Source of the DNA: Ctenosaura bakeri
Taxonomy: Eukaryota; Chordata; Lepidosauria; Squamata; Iguanidae
Direction of reading: 5' to 3'
DNA length: 64,000 bases
NCBI GenBank assembly: GCA_948474755.1
Contig: CAOLHI010000922.1
Coordinates: 310,001 to 374,000, forward strand
Below, piece after piece: positions 37,391-48,560 of this stretch (its first letter is position 1; the number at the start of each line of letters is the position of its first letter). The notes under the pieces are model-generated. The model saw only the letters and a list, made by a program, of their open reading frames with translations, searched no databases and was not told the origin of the DNA. The translations under genes and the position numbers were made by a program.

Positions 37391-39059
37391 CTTCCTTGTA
37401 ATCTGCATCTAAATCTACAGTGGTTATATTTTAAAACTATTATAGCACAATAGATATTACTTCCCTTTAATTGCCCCCTGTTTGCGATCAATGTGTAAAC
37501 TTCACTATAGCTGCCCTTATAAAGCAGGCATAACACAATAAACAAGGCTCTTTCTGTAATGCAGCTCCATCCCAGCATGCAAACGCATTGAAGCTGATCT
37601 GTGGTGCATGCTACCACACAACATCATCATGGTCCCACTCCTGTTGCATCCCCAGCCATTGCAATCGCACATTATACTATTACCAGAAAAAAAATACAGT
37701 AATAGGCCCCATTGGCATGACAATCACGTCAGCTGGGGCCATGCAGAAAGGACAGGAGCACTGTCAAGTTCCTTCCTTCCTCAGTACAGTGCCAGAAGAG
37801 GCCAGCTGCACTGCGAAAGGAAGAAGCATGTCACCGGTGCTCCTCATCCATCAGAAGCTGGCCAGATATGGAGGGGAGCATTCGGGACACACTTCCATCC
37901 TGACAAAGGCATTGCCGGGATGATGCCCAGGACAATGCTGGAAAACAGTAAGATACAGAAAGGGCCCAAGCGGTTGTGTGCAAGATGCCCTGTGCAGTTC
38001 TCTCCTCTTATTTGTCTCTATCATTTTAACAAACAATTTCCTTAGTCCTTGGGAACAGCCATCAACTTGTAAACTTTAGTTGCGAAAACTTGTAAAAGCC
38101 AGAAGTCTGCTCCAAATGGATGTACAACATGGGGAGTTTTTGAAGGATGGCTTTATTCAGGACAGCTCCCAGGGGATATAATCTTGCCTTCAAGCAATGC
38201 CAGTGGAATTGTTTTTGTCAAATTTTGCCATATGAGAACAAAAATTCACCCAGTGAGATCCCCTGAGGCTCAGGTATTTAGAGGTTAAAAATAAGATTTG
38301 CCAGATGATGAACAATTCTCCTGTGTGTCAGCCTTAATTTCACCATTTGAGCTGCGTTGCTTGCATTTTTAATTAAGTGCTAGACAAGTATAGAAAATGG
38401 AATACCAGAAACAAGGAAAAGGAAAAGGATTATTATAATCCAATTGAGACATAATTAAATGCAGAAATCAAAGATTCTTCATTGCACAAAACCGATTAGA
38501 TATCTGGAAATAGATGTTTTTACTCAGACCTCTCCCCCAGGTTCTTCATAATTTAGGCCAAACTAAGTTTATTTTCTGTATGCAATAATAAAGAGGGGGA
38601 CAGCTGTTGGTTGATTTGTAAATCAGTCAAATTAAGTCAAAAGCCACAGCGAATCTATAAACTGACACTGAAGTATAATCTTTCTCTAGTGAACCTCTTC
38701 ATACCTTTTCATAGTTTATGCCTCTTTTTGCCCCCCCCACCCTCAAAAAGAAAATCTGGAACTCTCATCTCATGATTTCAATTTATACATTGCCACAAGA
38801 AAGATCAAGGCCTATGGAGTAGCCTCCCATTAAACCATGGGAGACTGTGGAAGAACAAACGAGGAGACAGTGTGCCAGAACCTGAGTGTGACAACAAGGC
38901 CTGCTTTTTCTTCTCCCAGACTGGTATGGCAGCTTCCTCTACCCCCAGTCTGCTAAAGCACCTTGTCACTTGACACAGCTCTGGCCTTCCCTAAAAACAC
39001 CACCTTCGTGTATTCAGGGTAAAGCCTTTCAGTTATTATTTACAACCCTTTTGGAATTT
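37391..39059. other. Intergenic, nothing firm
   Basis: The 145-codon frame at 37608-38045 overlaps others on both strands and has no recognisable domain. A short near-palindrome, GGCCCCATTGGCA...AGCTGGGGCC, occurs at 37706-37741. Confidence 0.5.
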
Positions 39060-39062
39060 ATG

Positions 39063-39663
39063 GTAGCCTGGTTCTGTCTGGTTTTAAGTGCTGAGAATCA
39101 TTCGGCTGAGTCCAAATTGTATAAAAACGTACTATAATCTTTATTAAAACAAATAAAAAGCAGAATAAAGTATCGCTTTGTATGTATGTCCAGGATTAAA
39201 CAGATCTTCAGAATGTGTTTAAACAGTTTCTAATATCTTTAGAACAGCATAAAGAAACAAGTCTCTCACAGACACAACCCTGTGGCTTCCCTTTTTTGCC
39301 AAGAGCTCTGTTCCCAAATCTAGGTCACTCTCTCTGATTAGATTTAAAAGTGTGTTGAATTCTCCTCTGCCCTTCTCTCTTGGCTTCTATGAGAAAACAC
39401 CCCCTTTCCTTCACCCTCCCCCCTTGGTTGACTGAGAAACTGTATGGCTGAAGAAATGACTCTCAGTTCTTCTGGAAATCTGGCTCTCTCTCAATTCAGT
39501 GCCTACTATTTATGTTTTTTTTTTTCCTAAGGCCTCTAACCCCTCCTTCACACTAAAGGAACTAGGTTTCTCTCTGGAGTGGCCATTCTGATTGCCTGGC
39601 AACCTGTTGCTGGACAGCTTTCTACCACTCAGGATACCACTCCCCCTAAAGTCTGTCACACCA
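39063..39663 (-). mobile_element. Possible LTR, low confidence
   Basis: On the minus strand it has a CATAAATAG TATA-like motif near 39510-39520 and an AATAAAG poly(A) signal near 39138-39145. This spacing and layout resemble the solo LTR at 6675. Ends of the TGGT/ACCA type are possible, but no target duplication was found, so the borders are tentative. Confidence 0.3.
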
Positions 39664-40569
39664 AGGAACACATGTATGTTTTTTCCCCATTTTATTGTTT
39701 TTAATCTACATCTATATTCCAACTTTGTGATCAATACAGCATGTATTATACTTTCACACAAGCAGTTTTGTTTCTTCTTCACGATCATAGAATTTCTTTG
39801 ACTGGGCCCTGAGGGGCTCAAGCTCAAAGATTAGTGCCTGGGCCTTATTATTGTTAAGAGGAAGATGCAGGGAGTGGAAAAAGTGGTGGCAGGGTCTCCA
39901 GAACCATTTCTAAGATGTGGGGCTACACACTGGCAGGTACGATGCTGTTAATTTTGCCTACTTTCAAGTATGTTTTTGCAAAACAATGAAAACACGGAAT
40001 ACATTGCATGAAAATAAGAGCAACAAACAACTAAAACAGGAAACAATCTGGGTTATCATGAAAGCAACTGCAAAATATTAAATGAAATATTACAACACTG
40101 AGTAAAAAAGAATACAATTAATATATCAAGCAAAGGTGAAACACATTAAGACTATAAAAAGTGGCTATATGAGGCCTCTTAATACATCCACCCTTCCACT
40201 AAACTACTTTAAAAGTAAAAACCGTGGAGATGTGTTAGAAAATATGGCTCATGCACATATAAATGCAATACTTGTATATCTACCAACATTGATGCGTAGA
40301 GAATCTCCTGATGAAATAAATGGTGAGGGATATATGATGAAGTGGTCATATTTCCTGATGCAAAGGAGAGAGCTCATGAGCACATATGAAAAGAAAAATC
40401 AAAACAGGAGACAAAGCACCACATGATGACAGATAGTCACTTGCTTTATCTGTTTTAAAAAGCTCAAGGCCTTTCAACCTCTATCAAAGTTGATCTTCCT
40501 CTATACTTCGCCAGAAATTTCTGGAGCTGTATAATACACTTTCCAAAGAAATGGATCATTAAACAAATA

Positions 40570-40870
40570 ACTCTGGATAACAAATTCACAATGTGACCAT
40601 ATTTGGAAAACTGTATACAGTTCTGATCACTGCACTCAAAAGCATGTTGTAGAAAGGGCAACCAAAAAGGACAAATATTTTGCCTATGTTATGCAAAATA
40701 GGATCACAAAGATTACTCCCTTGGAGAATGGTGGACTTTCTTTCATTTAAGATTTCTAAGCACAGGCCGGATGGCCACATCTTAGGCATGTTTTACTGTG
40801 GATTCTTTACCAGCTAAAGGTGGGAATAGATGGGCCTTGGGATCACTTCTTTGATCCTGTGACTCAGATC
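40570..40870 (+). mobile_element. Degraded CR1-like LINE fragment
   Basis: AAACTGTATACAGTTCTGATCA, then TGTTGTAGAAAGGGCAACC and GCCGGATGGCCACATCTTAG follow the order of the CR1 3' coding end (compare 61540-61970). It has many lesions and no terminal octamers. Confidence 0.5.
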
Positions 40871-41055
40871 TGAGCCATCAGTGTCCTTAAGTCATGACGC
40901 ATTGAGACTAATTAGCTACAGAACATACGCAAAGCACAGAAAGATTACAGAGCAAAAAAATACTTTGTGGACACTAATCATTCAGAGATAACACTGTATC
41001 AAAATACTGTATTAAGCCATTTTAATTTAGATTAATTAATTAATTAATTAATACA

Positions 41056-41290
41056 GGAGCCCTGGTGGCGCAGTGGTTAAATGCCAGTACTGCAAGCCAC
41101 AAGGTTGTGAGTTCGATCCTGCCGGGCTCCAAGGTTGACTCAGCCTTCCATCCTTCCGTAGGTCGGTAAAATGAGTACCCAGCTTGCTGGGGGCATGTAT
41201 AGAAATGTATCGAAATACATGCTATTTGTAAGTTGTTCGCCGCCTCGATCCTTATGGAGAGGTGGGATACAAATAAATAAATAAATAAAA
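41056..41290 (+). mobile_element. tRNA-derived SINE with LINE-type tail
   Basis: It starts GGAGCCCTGGTGGCGCAGTGG (A box TGGCGCAGTGG). GTTCGATCCTG, the B box, is at 41111-41121. The body contains GACTCAGCCTTCCATCC and GGTAAAATGAGTACCCAG, a block known from squamate SINEs. The 3' part, GCCGCCTCGATCC...GAGAGGTGGGATACAAATA plus AAAT units, resembles the L2-like LINE terminus at 9958-10040. Confidence 0.85.
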
Positions 41291-42719
41291 ATTTTCATGG
41301 CTGCCACAAGCTCACTCACCCCATTCTCCCACTTCAAGAAGTAGTGAAACAACTAAGAACATAGCTGTTTCCAAGGGTTACTGAAAGTAAGACTGTCTAC
41401 CCCCTTCTGTATTTTTGAAATTCCAGTAAGGCCATCACAATAGCTATCACACTGCCTGTGGGCATAGTTCAGGGGACAGAGAAACTACTTCCCCATCCAT
41501 TGTCATTTGTTCATCCTGAAATATGGAAACTGACACTTAGAAGCTACTCTATGAATTCAGTGTGGCTTATTCCCAAATAAGTGTGCATAGGACAGATTAT
41601 ATTTAGCCTTTCTTATTTCTGGGATGGTTCAATTACAGCAGCTCTGTGTGTGTGTAGTGCTCAGACATTTTAATACATTTCTGATTGATAATTCCTGAGG
41701 CGACTTGACTACATAGGTGTCTTAGTGGTCCAATTTTGTCTGATTATTTACAGGGGGCTCAACCCCCTCAAAGTACTTTGCCTGTTCTGGAATCCATGAG
41801 AGCTAGGGAAGCAAAAATGAGGCACTGGAAAACAGCAGCAAGTGTCTCATGAAGCTAGCCTAGGCTCCTTAAGCTGGACTGTTGTATACAGGTGCAACAA
41901 GGGATGATGTTGCATTGTTGTATGCCATCCTTCCATACATCAGTAAGGAACAAGTCTTACCAAGTTAGCAAGTTAACAAGAAAGGGAAGAAACCTTTAAA
42001 CTAGCCTAAAACAAGCCAGAGCCCTCACATTGTAAAAGACAGTTCAGGATCAAAACAGGATGACAAAAGTCACCCAGCCCACAAGAGAACCATAAGCAAT
42101 AGTAGCTGTTGTTACTATCTTCCCCCTCAGATGGAGTGTGAGGCTACAATCAAGATCTCTTTAGGGAGCGGTACATCTAAAAACATCGTAACTGATAAAA
42201 GCTGGGAAGTTACATGAGACTAGAAACAGTCAGCTTTATAAACAGGTCAGCCGCTTTGACCAGTATTTGAAATAATACTATTCTTCAGTCTTTGGTTATC
42301 TCTGTTTATAGTCTCTAATGCCTAGTTAATGACATTTTATGACTGTATTTGCTACTGAAACTCTTGTTTCTTCTGGCAAGAATTGACAGCCTGGCTTGTA
42401 ACATTGGACTGTTCTTGGCACATGCTCTTTGCCCTCTCCATTATAACGTTTATGACCTCCTGGTAACTGACTTGGCTTTCCTAGACATCTACTTACTCAC
42501 TCTTGACTCTGATCAGCTGGGCTCTGTACTGCCAGGACTTACAGGTAAGTCAAAGCAAGACAATTTCCAATCTTGATTACTACTATTCTATTTGGCTTTT
42601 ATGCATGGAATGAGATGGTAGCTGCCATCTTGTCCTTCACTTCAGGGAACAAAATGTCTCGGGTGAGCCCTGATCCTACCTTTTAATGCTGGTCACTGAA
42701 AGGAAACAGAAGAAGACCT
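41291..42719. other. Intergenic, nothing firm
   Basis: No gene or repeat family recognised. Open frames are short. Confidence 0.5.
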
Positions 42720-43090
42720 TATGTCCTGTTATGGGTTTCCTTCCTAGAGGATTCTACTCAGATTTGCAAGAGAGGACTTTCTCTCGATCCCACCATCTTC
42801 ACAGGGACATTTGGTAAGGACATAGGGTAAAGCCTTCTCTGTGGCTGCTCACAGGCTGTGGGAAACCCTTCCATGGCAGTCCAGCTGCCCCCTTCCTTGC
42901 TTTCTTTCTTCTGGCAGGTGAAGACCTTTTTATTCAGGCCAGCCTTTGAAATTTAAATTATATAGCAATAGGACATATGAAATGATGTGCTGTATTTTAT
43001 CTTTAAATCTTGTATTAGTAATTATGTTTTAAATATGCTTTAACTGTTTTAAATGTAGTTTTTCATATAATATTGTAATTTAGTTCTTTT
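42720..43090 (+). mobile_element. L2-like LINE 3' fragment
   Basis: GAGAGGACTTTCTCTCGATC, CCTTCTCTGTGGCTGCTC and CTTCTGGCAGGTGAAGACC follow the same order as 11580-11720. A T-rich UTR follows. Confidence 0.6.
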
Positions 43091-44165
43091 CAGTGGCAGA
43101 GCTAGGAGTGTGAGGAGGAGGGGCGGGAGGGGAGCTGTTACCCTGTATGTTGGGGGTCCCAGGAGGGGCACCCAGATTACCAAATAAAAACACAAGTTGG
43201 GGGGAATTTAGCTTGAGCACTCTCTCGGCTAAACGAGAGGCAGGGTAACGTTAGCAAGGATCTTTTAACCCTATGTATACAGCGTCAGATCAGAGAGCAG
43301 CTAGACAAGGTTTTCAAAGTAATAAACAATATTTTATTAAAGACAAGAAACACTCAAGACAAGACATAAACTAACTAGCTGAGAAATAGAAACGGAGAGC
43401 TTTTCGGGAAAGGCAATACAACACCTGATCTCGTAGTCCTGGAGAGAAGCGGGGTTCCAGGGAAGAAAGCTCAGCGGGGCTCACTGAGGGGAGTTCCTTC
43501 AAACTACCGGCAGCAAGGCGGGATGGAAGTCCAAAGTAGTCTGAAGACGTCCCAAAAGTGGGGACCTTTTATAGGGTGGAGTTTACCTACAGGCTATGTT
43601 ATTCTCGGTGAGAACAAAGGAAATTTGGAGTTGGACAGAGGAGTTGGAAAAGGACAAGTTTAGCATGATTGGTTTAGCTCTTAAGACAATAGCATGGCCA
43701 GTTCGCTAATGGCCCGATATAAAGAAATGGCTCTTGGTTGTGTGGCTTTGTGTAAATCCAATCCGAGCTGAGCTGATTTGCAGGGAGGTTTTTCCCTAAA
43801 GCAACAGAGGGGCTTGCCTGAATGGGGTTTTGGAATGTACAGTCGTTAACGGCCACACCCGTACGTGCTTGTCCAGGAGGCCTCTGCAAACACATGGAGT
43901 GGGGTGGCAGAGAGAGGTCAAGCAAAGGCCAAATTATTTGATATCAAAAGGATATATAGTGCTCTCATCCGATGTATCATAACCGTGATAAGAGGGTGTG
44001 GTGGCAGGAGGGGACATTGCCACTGTGTGCAGGGGCGTGGCCAGGGCACACAGAGGCAAGGCCAGGGAGCGCGGGGGCGTGGTTATGGGCCGGGATGCCC
44101 AAAAAACATTGCTGCCTGGGGCGAACTGCTCCCCAGCCTCCCTGTCCTTATGCGACTCATCCTTT
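43091..44165. mobile_element. Possible DNA-transposon remnant, split by an LTR
   Basis: CAGTGGCAGAGCTAGGAGTG at 43091 resembles a hAT-type terminus (CAGTGGCGTAGCTA). The GC-rich right part (GGGGCGTGGCCAGGGC near 44033, then TGCCTGGGGCGAACTGCTCC near 44112) is typical of the body of such elements. The LTR copy at 43136 sits between the two parts. No matching right end was found. Confidence 0.4.
43136..43960 (-). mobile_element. LTR copy 2, same family as 6675-7581
   Basis: It begins TGTTACCCTGTATGTTGGGG. It shares ordered blocks with copy 1: AACGAGAGGCAGGGTAA, the minus-strand AATAAA (TTTTATTAAAGAC), GGCAGCAAGGCGGGATGGAAG, the minus-strand TATA box (CCTTTTATAGGGTGG near 43565), CAGTCGTTAACGGC, and GGCCAAATTATTTGATATC. 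The right end is altered, so no target duplication is visible. Confidence 0.75.
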
Positions 44166-44330
44166 TTTGACATATTAAAAATATGTTAAATATACATTGA
44201 TTGATTTGAATGAATGAATGAATGAATGAATGAATGAATGAATTTATACCCTGTCTTTCTTTCGAGGTGGGATCTAAGGCAGCTTCTAGTAAGTTAAAAT
44301 AAGATTTTAATTGAATCTTGTTTTAAATTA
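44166..44330 (-). mobile_element. L2-like tail with GAAT microsatellite
   Basis: (GAAT)n at 44207-44242 is followed by TTTATACCCTGTCTTTCTTTC and CTAAGGCAGCTTCTAG, the inverse of an L2-like terminus. Confidence 0.55.
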
Positions 44331-46500
44331 CCAGAAGCTGCCTTTGATACCATCTCAGTGGAAAATCAAGGTATAATCAATCATAAACCTACCAAAACAG
44401 GATCCTGCGCAAGATACATCTTTGATCTGATCCTGAAGAGCTCCTTTTGGCTCCTCTCATCACAGGAACAATTTCCAGTGAAAGATCTTGTGGTAAGCTT
44501 CCCCTTGACATTTTCATTGCACATTTCCATGCTCTGTCCAGCCCTGAGAGGAATGTATTACACTGTGCTGGTGGAAGTATAAAACAAAATGTAGGATTGA
44601 TGTTGCTGTGTTCAGTTATGCATTTCAGAAGCATGGAATGCTAGCAATGATAGCTATTGTAATTCCAAAATATAGCATCTGCACCTACAAAGGCCAAAGA
44701 GATATATAATATATAAATCAGAATAGAAGCAAAACAATTTGGTTAGTAGACATTTTTGAAAGGATTTCTGTGAACAGGCTGATACATGAAGTGACCAAAA
44801 AAGTTAATCCAAAAATTAGTACTTTTAAGTCCATTAATTTGAACAGGATAAATTGACAGTATGTGCTTAATCCACCCTTCCATCATCACTTGGTTAAAAA
44901 GTACTTAAGCAAGGCTGAATTCTCCCAGGATTTCTAACCAATTGTGCTCTCCAGTTATTAAGGTTATAGTCTTATGAATTAGCTCATGGCCATTAGTTCT
45001 GGTATAGAAAATATATTGTTAATGGTACAGCCATTCTACATGGTAACATATCTATGGAACTCCTGGCACCTATCATGTTTTGGGGTACAAATCAGTTGCC
45101 CAAGCTGACAAGTTTTATGAGGACTGTAGTACAAAACCACTGCAGGGTATCAGGCTGTTGAAGTCTGTTTTCCACAGTAAAAATGTTTGACTTAGCTGTT
45201 TTGGACTTGGATCAGTCCTAAAAGTGCTTTGATAGAAGAAGACTTCTTCAATAGGATTTTGATCATGGGAAGGTACAGCAAAAACAACTGTAGAATATTT
45301 CCTGCAAGTGAAATCACAGTTTGCTGTAGCAAATGATTTTTATCCTCTTTTTGTCCATCTTGCATTTGTTATGATCTGAACCATGATGTTTGAAAAATCA
45401 TGAAATAATGAGAATCACATCTTGGTTGATATAAAAGATAAAACTCTCCAAAATGCTTGCTTGAAGTTCTATAAAAGAGTATTTCAAGAGAGTAATGTAA
45501 CATTGCTGATTCCTGCTGAGATTAAATCATTTTGAGGGAACAATACAGTTATTTTACATTTATATAGGATAGCCAAATTATGTCTTTTTTAAAATACAAA
45601 ATATTCTTTATAAAATGCAGGAGGAAATGGAGATGCCTTTTTAAAATGCTTGCATTGAAATTTCTCAAGAAGGAAAAAAATGCTCTTACATCTACAAATA
45701 TAGGTGGATGTTTAACAACTTATTTTATGTTCACCAACATATGCTTTTTACCAGCATATGTAATTTCACATTCCTCTTTACTGATATTGGAATCAAGCTG
45801 TTGAGTGAATGTATAAGAGTACATGGAAAAGATAAATCAGATTGCTTGATGCTGAAGGAAGATGGTGTTAGAATACATCCTTTGCAAGAAATGAAAAAGA
45901 ATAATAAGCTCACATTAACGAGAGATAGGAAATACTCAGGGCTGGGTTTGTTTTAAAAGCTTGATTCATCTCTTGTTAATATGTCTTTCCAAAAATAAAT
46001 TGAAGACATCTTTAATTTAATTTAATAATTTAATTTAATTACATTTAATGTCACTCTTATAGATACAAACTTGTAGAAAGAAGATACATAAACTCTCATG
46101 CTTTGTGTGATACAGATTCATTGAGATATTGCTGGATTTTAACACCTCTTGCCTGTATTCTGAAGAAGATTTGGAGAACTCCACTATGTTTAGCAGAAGC
46201 TGGTCTACAAGGATGATTTGAAGTGCAAACTAGACACCAGAGCTTTTTGAAGCTTCTTGGAAGAAACAACTCATAAAATTCATCCACCAGCATGGTCAAA
46301 AAAAGTTACTCAAGTGTGCCCGTTTCTAAGTATGTCCAGAGGTGCAATACAGTGAATAGCCCACAATAAATAATCTGATACATCTCTGACATAAATAACA
46401 TGACATTTGGGCATTGTATGGTGCTTCTCATTCTCATCTGTGAGACACAGGACAGTTTGCCTTCTCTGGTTTGACAGACAACAAGGTCAATATGTGCAAA
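44331..46500. other. Intergenic, no gene seen
   Basis: AT-rich, with a TTTAATTTAA palindromic patch near 46010-46045. Nothing else could be supported. Confidence 0.5.
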
Positions 46501-48194
46501 TCTTCCCCTGTTGTCCACACTTTGCAGCAGATTTGGTTCTTTGATCTGTGATCCTTTATGCAGGTCTTGTCAAGGTCTGGGGCATGGGAGGCAAGAATTA
46601 TCAGGTGCAGGCACCAGGGCTGGGACAGGGAAGAGGTGCTGGGTCAGGATGCCAGGGGTCAGAGTCAGCAAGAGTCCAAGGCAACAGAGGTCTGACCTGG
46701 TATCAAGAGTCCAAGGGACCAGAGGGAAGAAGCAGGTCCAGGAAACAGGCCAAAGGTCAGAGTCCAGGGGTCAAAAGCAGCAAGGTCAAGACCACTGAAG
46801 TGTCAGGAAAGGCAGCACAGTAGACTGTGTTGCTGTGGCAAAGGCTGCAGAGAAAATCCTGCCCTTATATAGGTGGCTTCTGGCTGCTCCAGCTGTGCCT
46901 CCAGCAGCCAGCTGTGCCTGAGATATTGGGCAGGATTCTGTGGAGACTGTAGTCAGGGCCAAGATCCTTGCAGGCAGAATCTTGCAAAGACTCCATTAAA
47001 GACCCAGACCTTTACAGGTCTAGTGCATAGCTCAAGAAGTTTTGTTTTGTCCATTTTCTTCCAGTTCCAATCCAATCAGTTCCAATCCTGGAGTGAAAGC
47101 CAGTCCATAATTATTGGTTGCATTTTCCCTCTCTGCAACTTACTGTCTGTTCTGCATTAGATTTGCTGGAAGGTGGTGGGAAAGGAAGAGATAATGAAAG
47201 GGGATGAAGATTTGTTCAGTATGTTTGTGAGAGAAAGGGTCTGAAGTAAAGTAGCCAGGGGGGAACAATCAGCAGTGATTCATCTGGACTTCATCTAATT
47301 TATCATTATGCAAAATCTTGAACTCTCTGCACTAGGCATTAACAGTAATAGGCTGGCCATATACACTGTGGCTAATGGCATTTTGATAGACTGCCTTCCT
47401 GCAGTTCGGGAGCTATCCTTAGATTAGACTGCATAATTTACATTGCCAACAAAGGATTGCCTCACACTTATTTAAACACCAAGACCCCTGTCTTGCTGGA
47501 CTGTGATTAATTGGAATCCCGCCCACACGGAACTAGTGCCTGTTGATAGAGTAGCTTGTCTAGAGCAGGTGACATGAGACATTGCTCACTGTCACAGTCC
47601 CAGTGGCCTGCCTCTTTGTGCTGATTCATCCTTTTCTTCGGTGTGGGAACCATACAGCAAGTTTTGTAAGGGGGCTGGGGCCCAAAAGCTTTGACTATGT
47701 TAATAGCAGCAAAATGATCAAATAAAAATCAATTGCAAATTGCAAATTTTTGTGGGAGAGGGGTGTGCTGGTAATAAGTATCACTGTTACACTGGGAACA
47801 TTATATTTCTTAGGGGGGACAATTAGGCTGTTAACAGGGGAAGGATGGTCTGTGTGACACAGATGAAATTACCGTGTTCTCTGCAGGGATGAGAAAAAGT
47901 TCCAAGGGCAATGTGACCTGGGTTTTTCTTTTTCTTTGGAGGGATGGGATCTCTTTGGAAACTATCCAGAAATATGCAGTAGATGCAGCCTTCTTCAATT
48001 TGATCCTCTCTAGACATGTTAGATTACAACCAGAGCTTGGCCAAATATATTTTGCTTGACTTCATGTTTGGTGTATTAAAAGTTCAGTTGATCAAAACAA
48101 TAATGAATTTACATTTGTTTGTTTGTTACAAATGGACCTACAAGGGTCTTAATTGTAATGAACCAGCTTAGTATTGTTGTTAATAATGTATGGT
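46501..48194. other. Intergenic, no gene seen
   Basis: A G- and CAGG-rich stretch at 46560-46810 (repeated GGTCAGAGTCCA-like units) has open frames in several registers, probably from its low-complexity composition. No conserved domain is apparent. Confidence 0.5.
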
Positions 48195-48560
48195 TTAGCC
48201 TGGAGAAAAGAAGATTAAGAGGTGATATGATAGTCATGTTTAAATATTTGCAGGGATGTCATATGGAGGATAGAGCAAGTTTGTTTTCTGCTGGTCCAGA
48301 GACTAGGACATGGAGCAATGGCTTCAAACTTCAGGAAAAGAGGTTCCATCTACACATGAGGAAGAACTTCCTGATGGTAAAAGCAGTTCGACAGTGGAAT
48401 GCACTTTCTCAGATTGTGGTTGAGTCTCTTTCTTTGGAAGGCTTTCAAAATAAGCTGGATGGTCATCTATCAGGAGTGCTTTGATGTGTATTCCTACATG
48501 GCAGGGGATTAGATTCAATGCCCCCTATAGTCTCTTCCAGCTCTGTGATTCTGTTATTCT
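48195..48560 (+). mobile_element. CR1 LINE 3' end fragment
   Basis: The open frame contains LEKRRLRGDMIVMFKYLQGC, followed by FSAGPETRTWSNGFKLQEKR and ending in DGHLSGVL. This is the C-terminal segment of the CR1 reverse-transcriptase ORF (compare 61690-61970). The terminal region has imperfect ATTCTGT octamers at 48548-48560. It is 5'-truncated. Confidence 0.82.

Noticed and set aside
37608..38045. 145-codon frame
   Set aside because: Overlaps a different 111-codon frame and a minus-strand frame; no domain and no codon pattern that looks selected.
41056..41130. A tRNA gene
   Set aside because: A and B boxes are present but no full cloverleaf is evident, and the sequence continues into a SINE body and LINE-like tail.
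46511..46823. Two overlapping Gly/Gln/Ser-rich frames
   Set aside because: The sequence is a low-complexity CAGG/GGTC-rich patch, which gives open frames in several registers.
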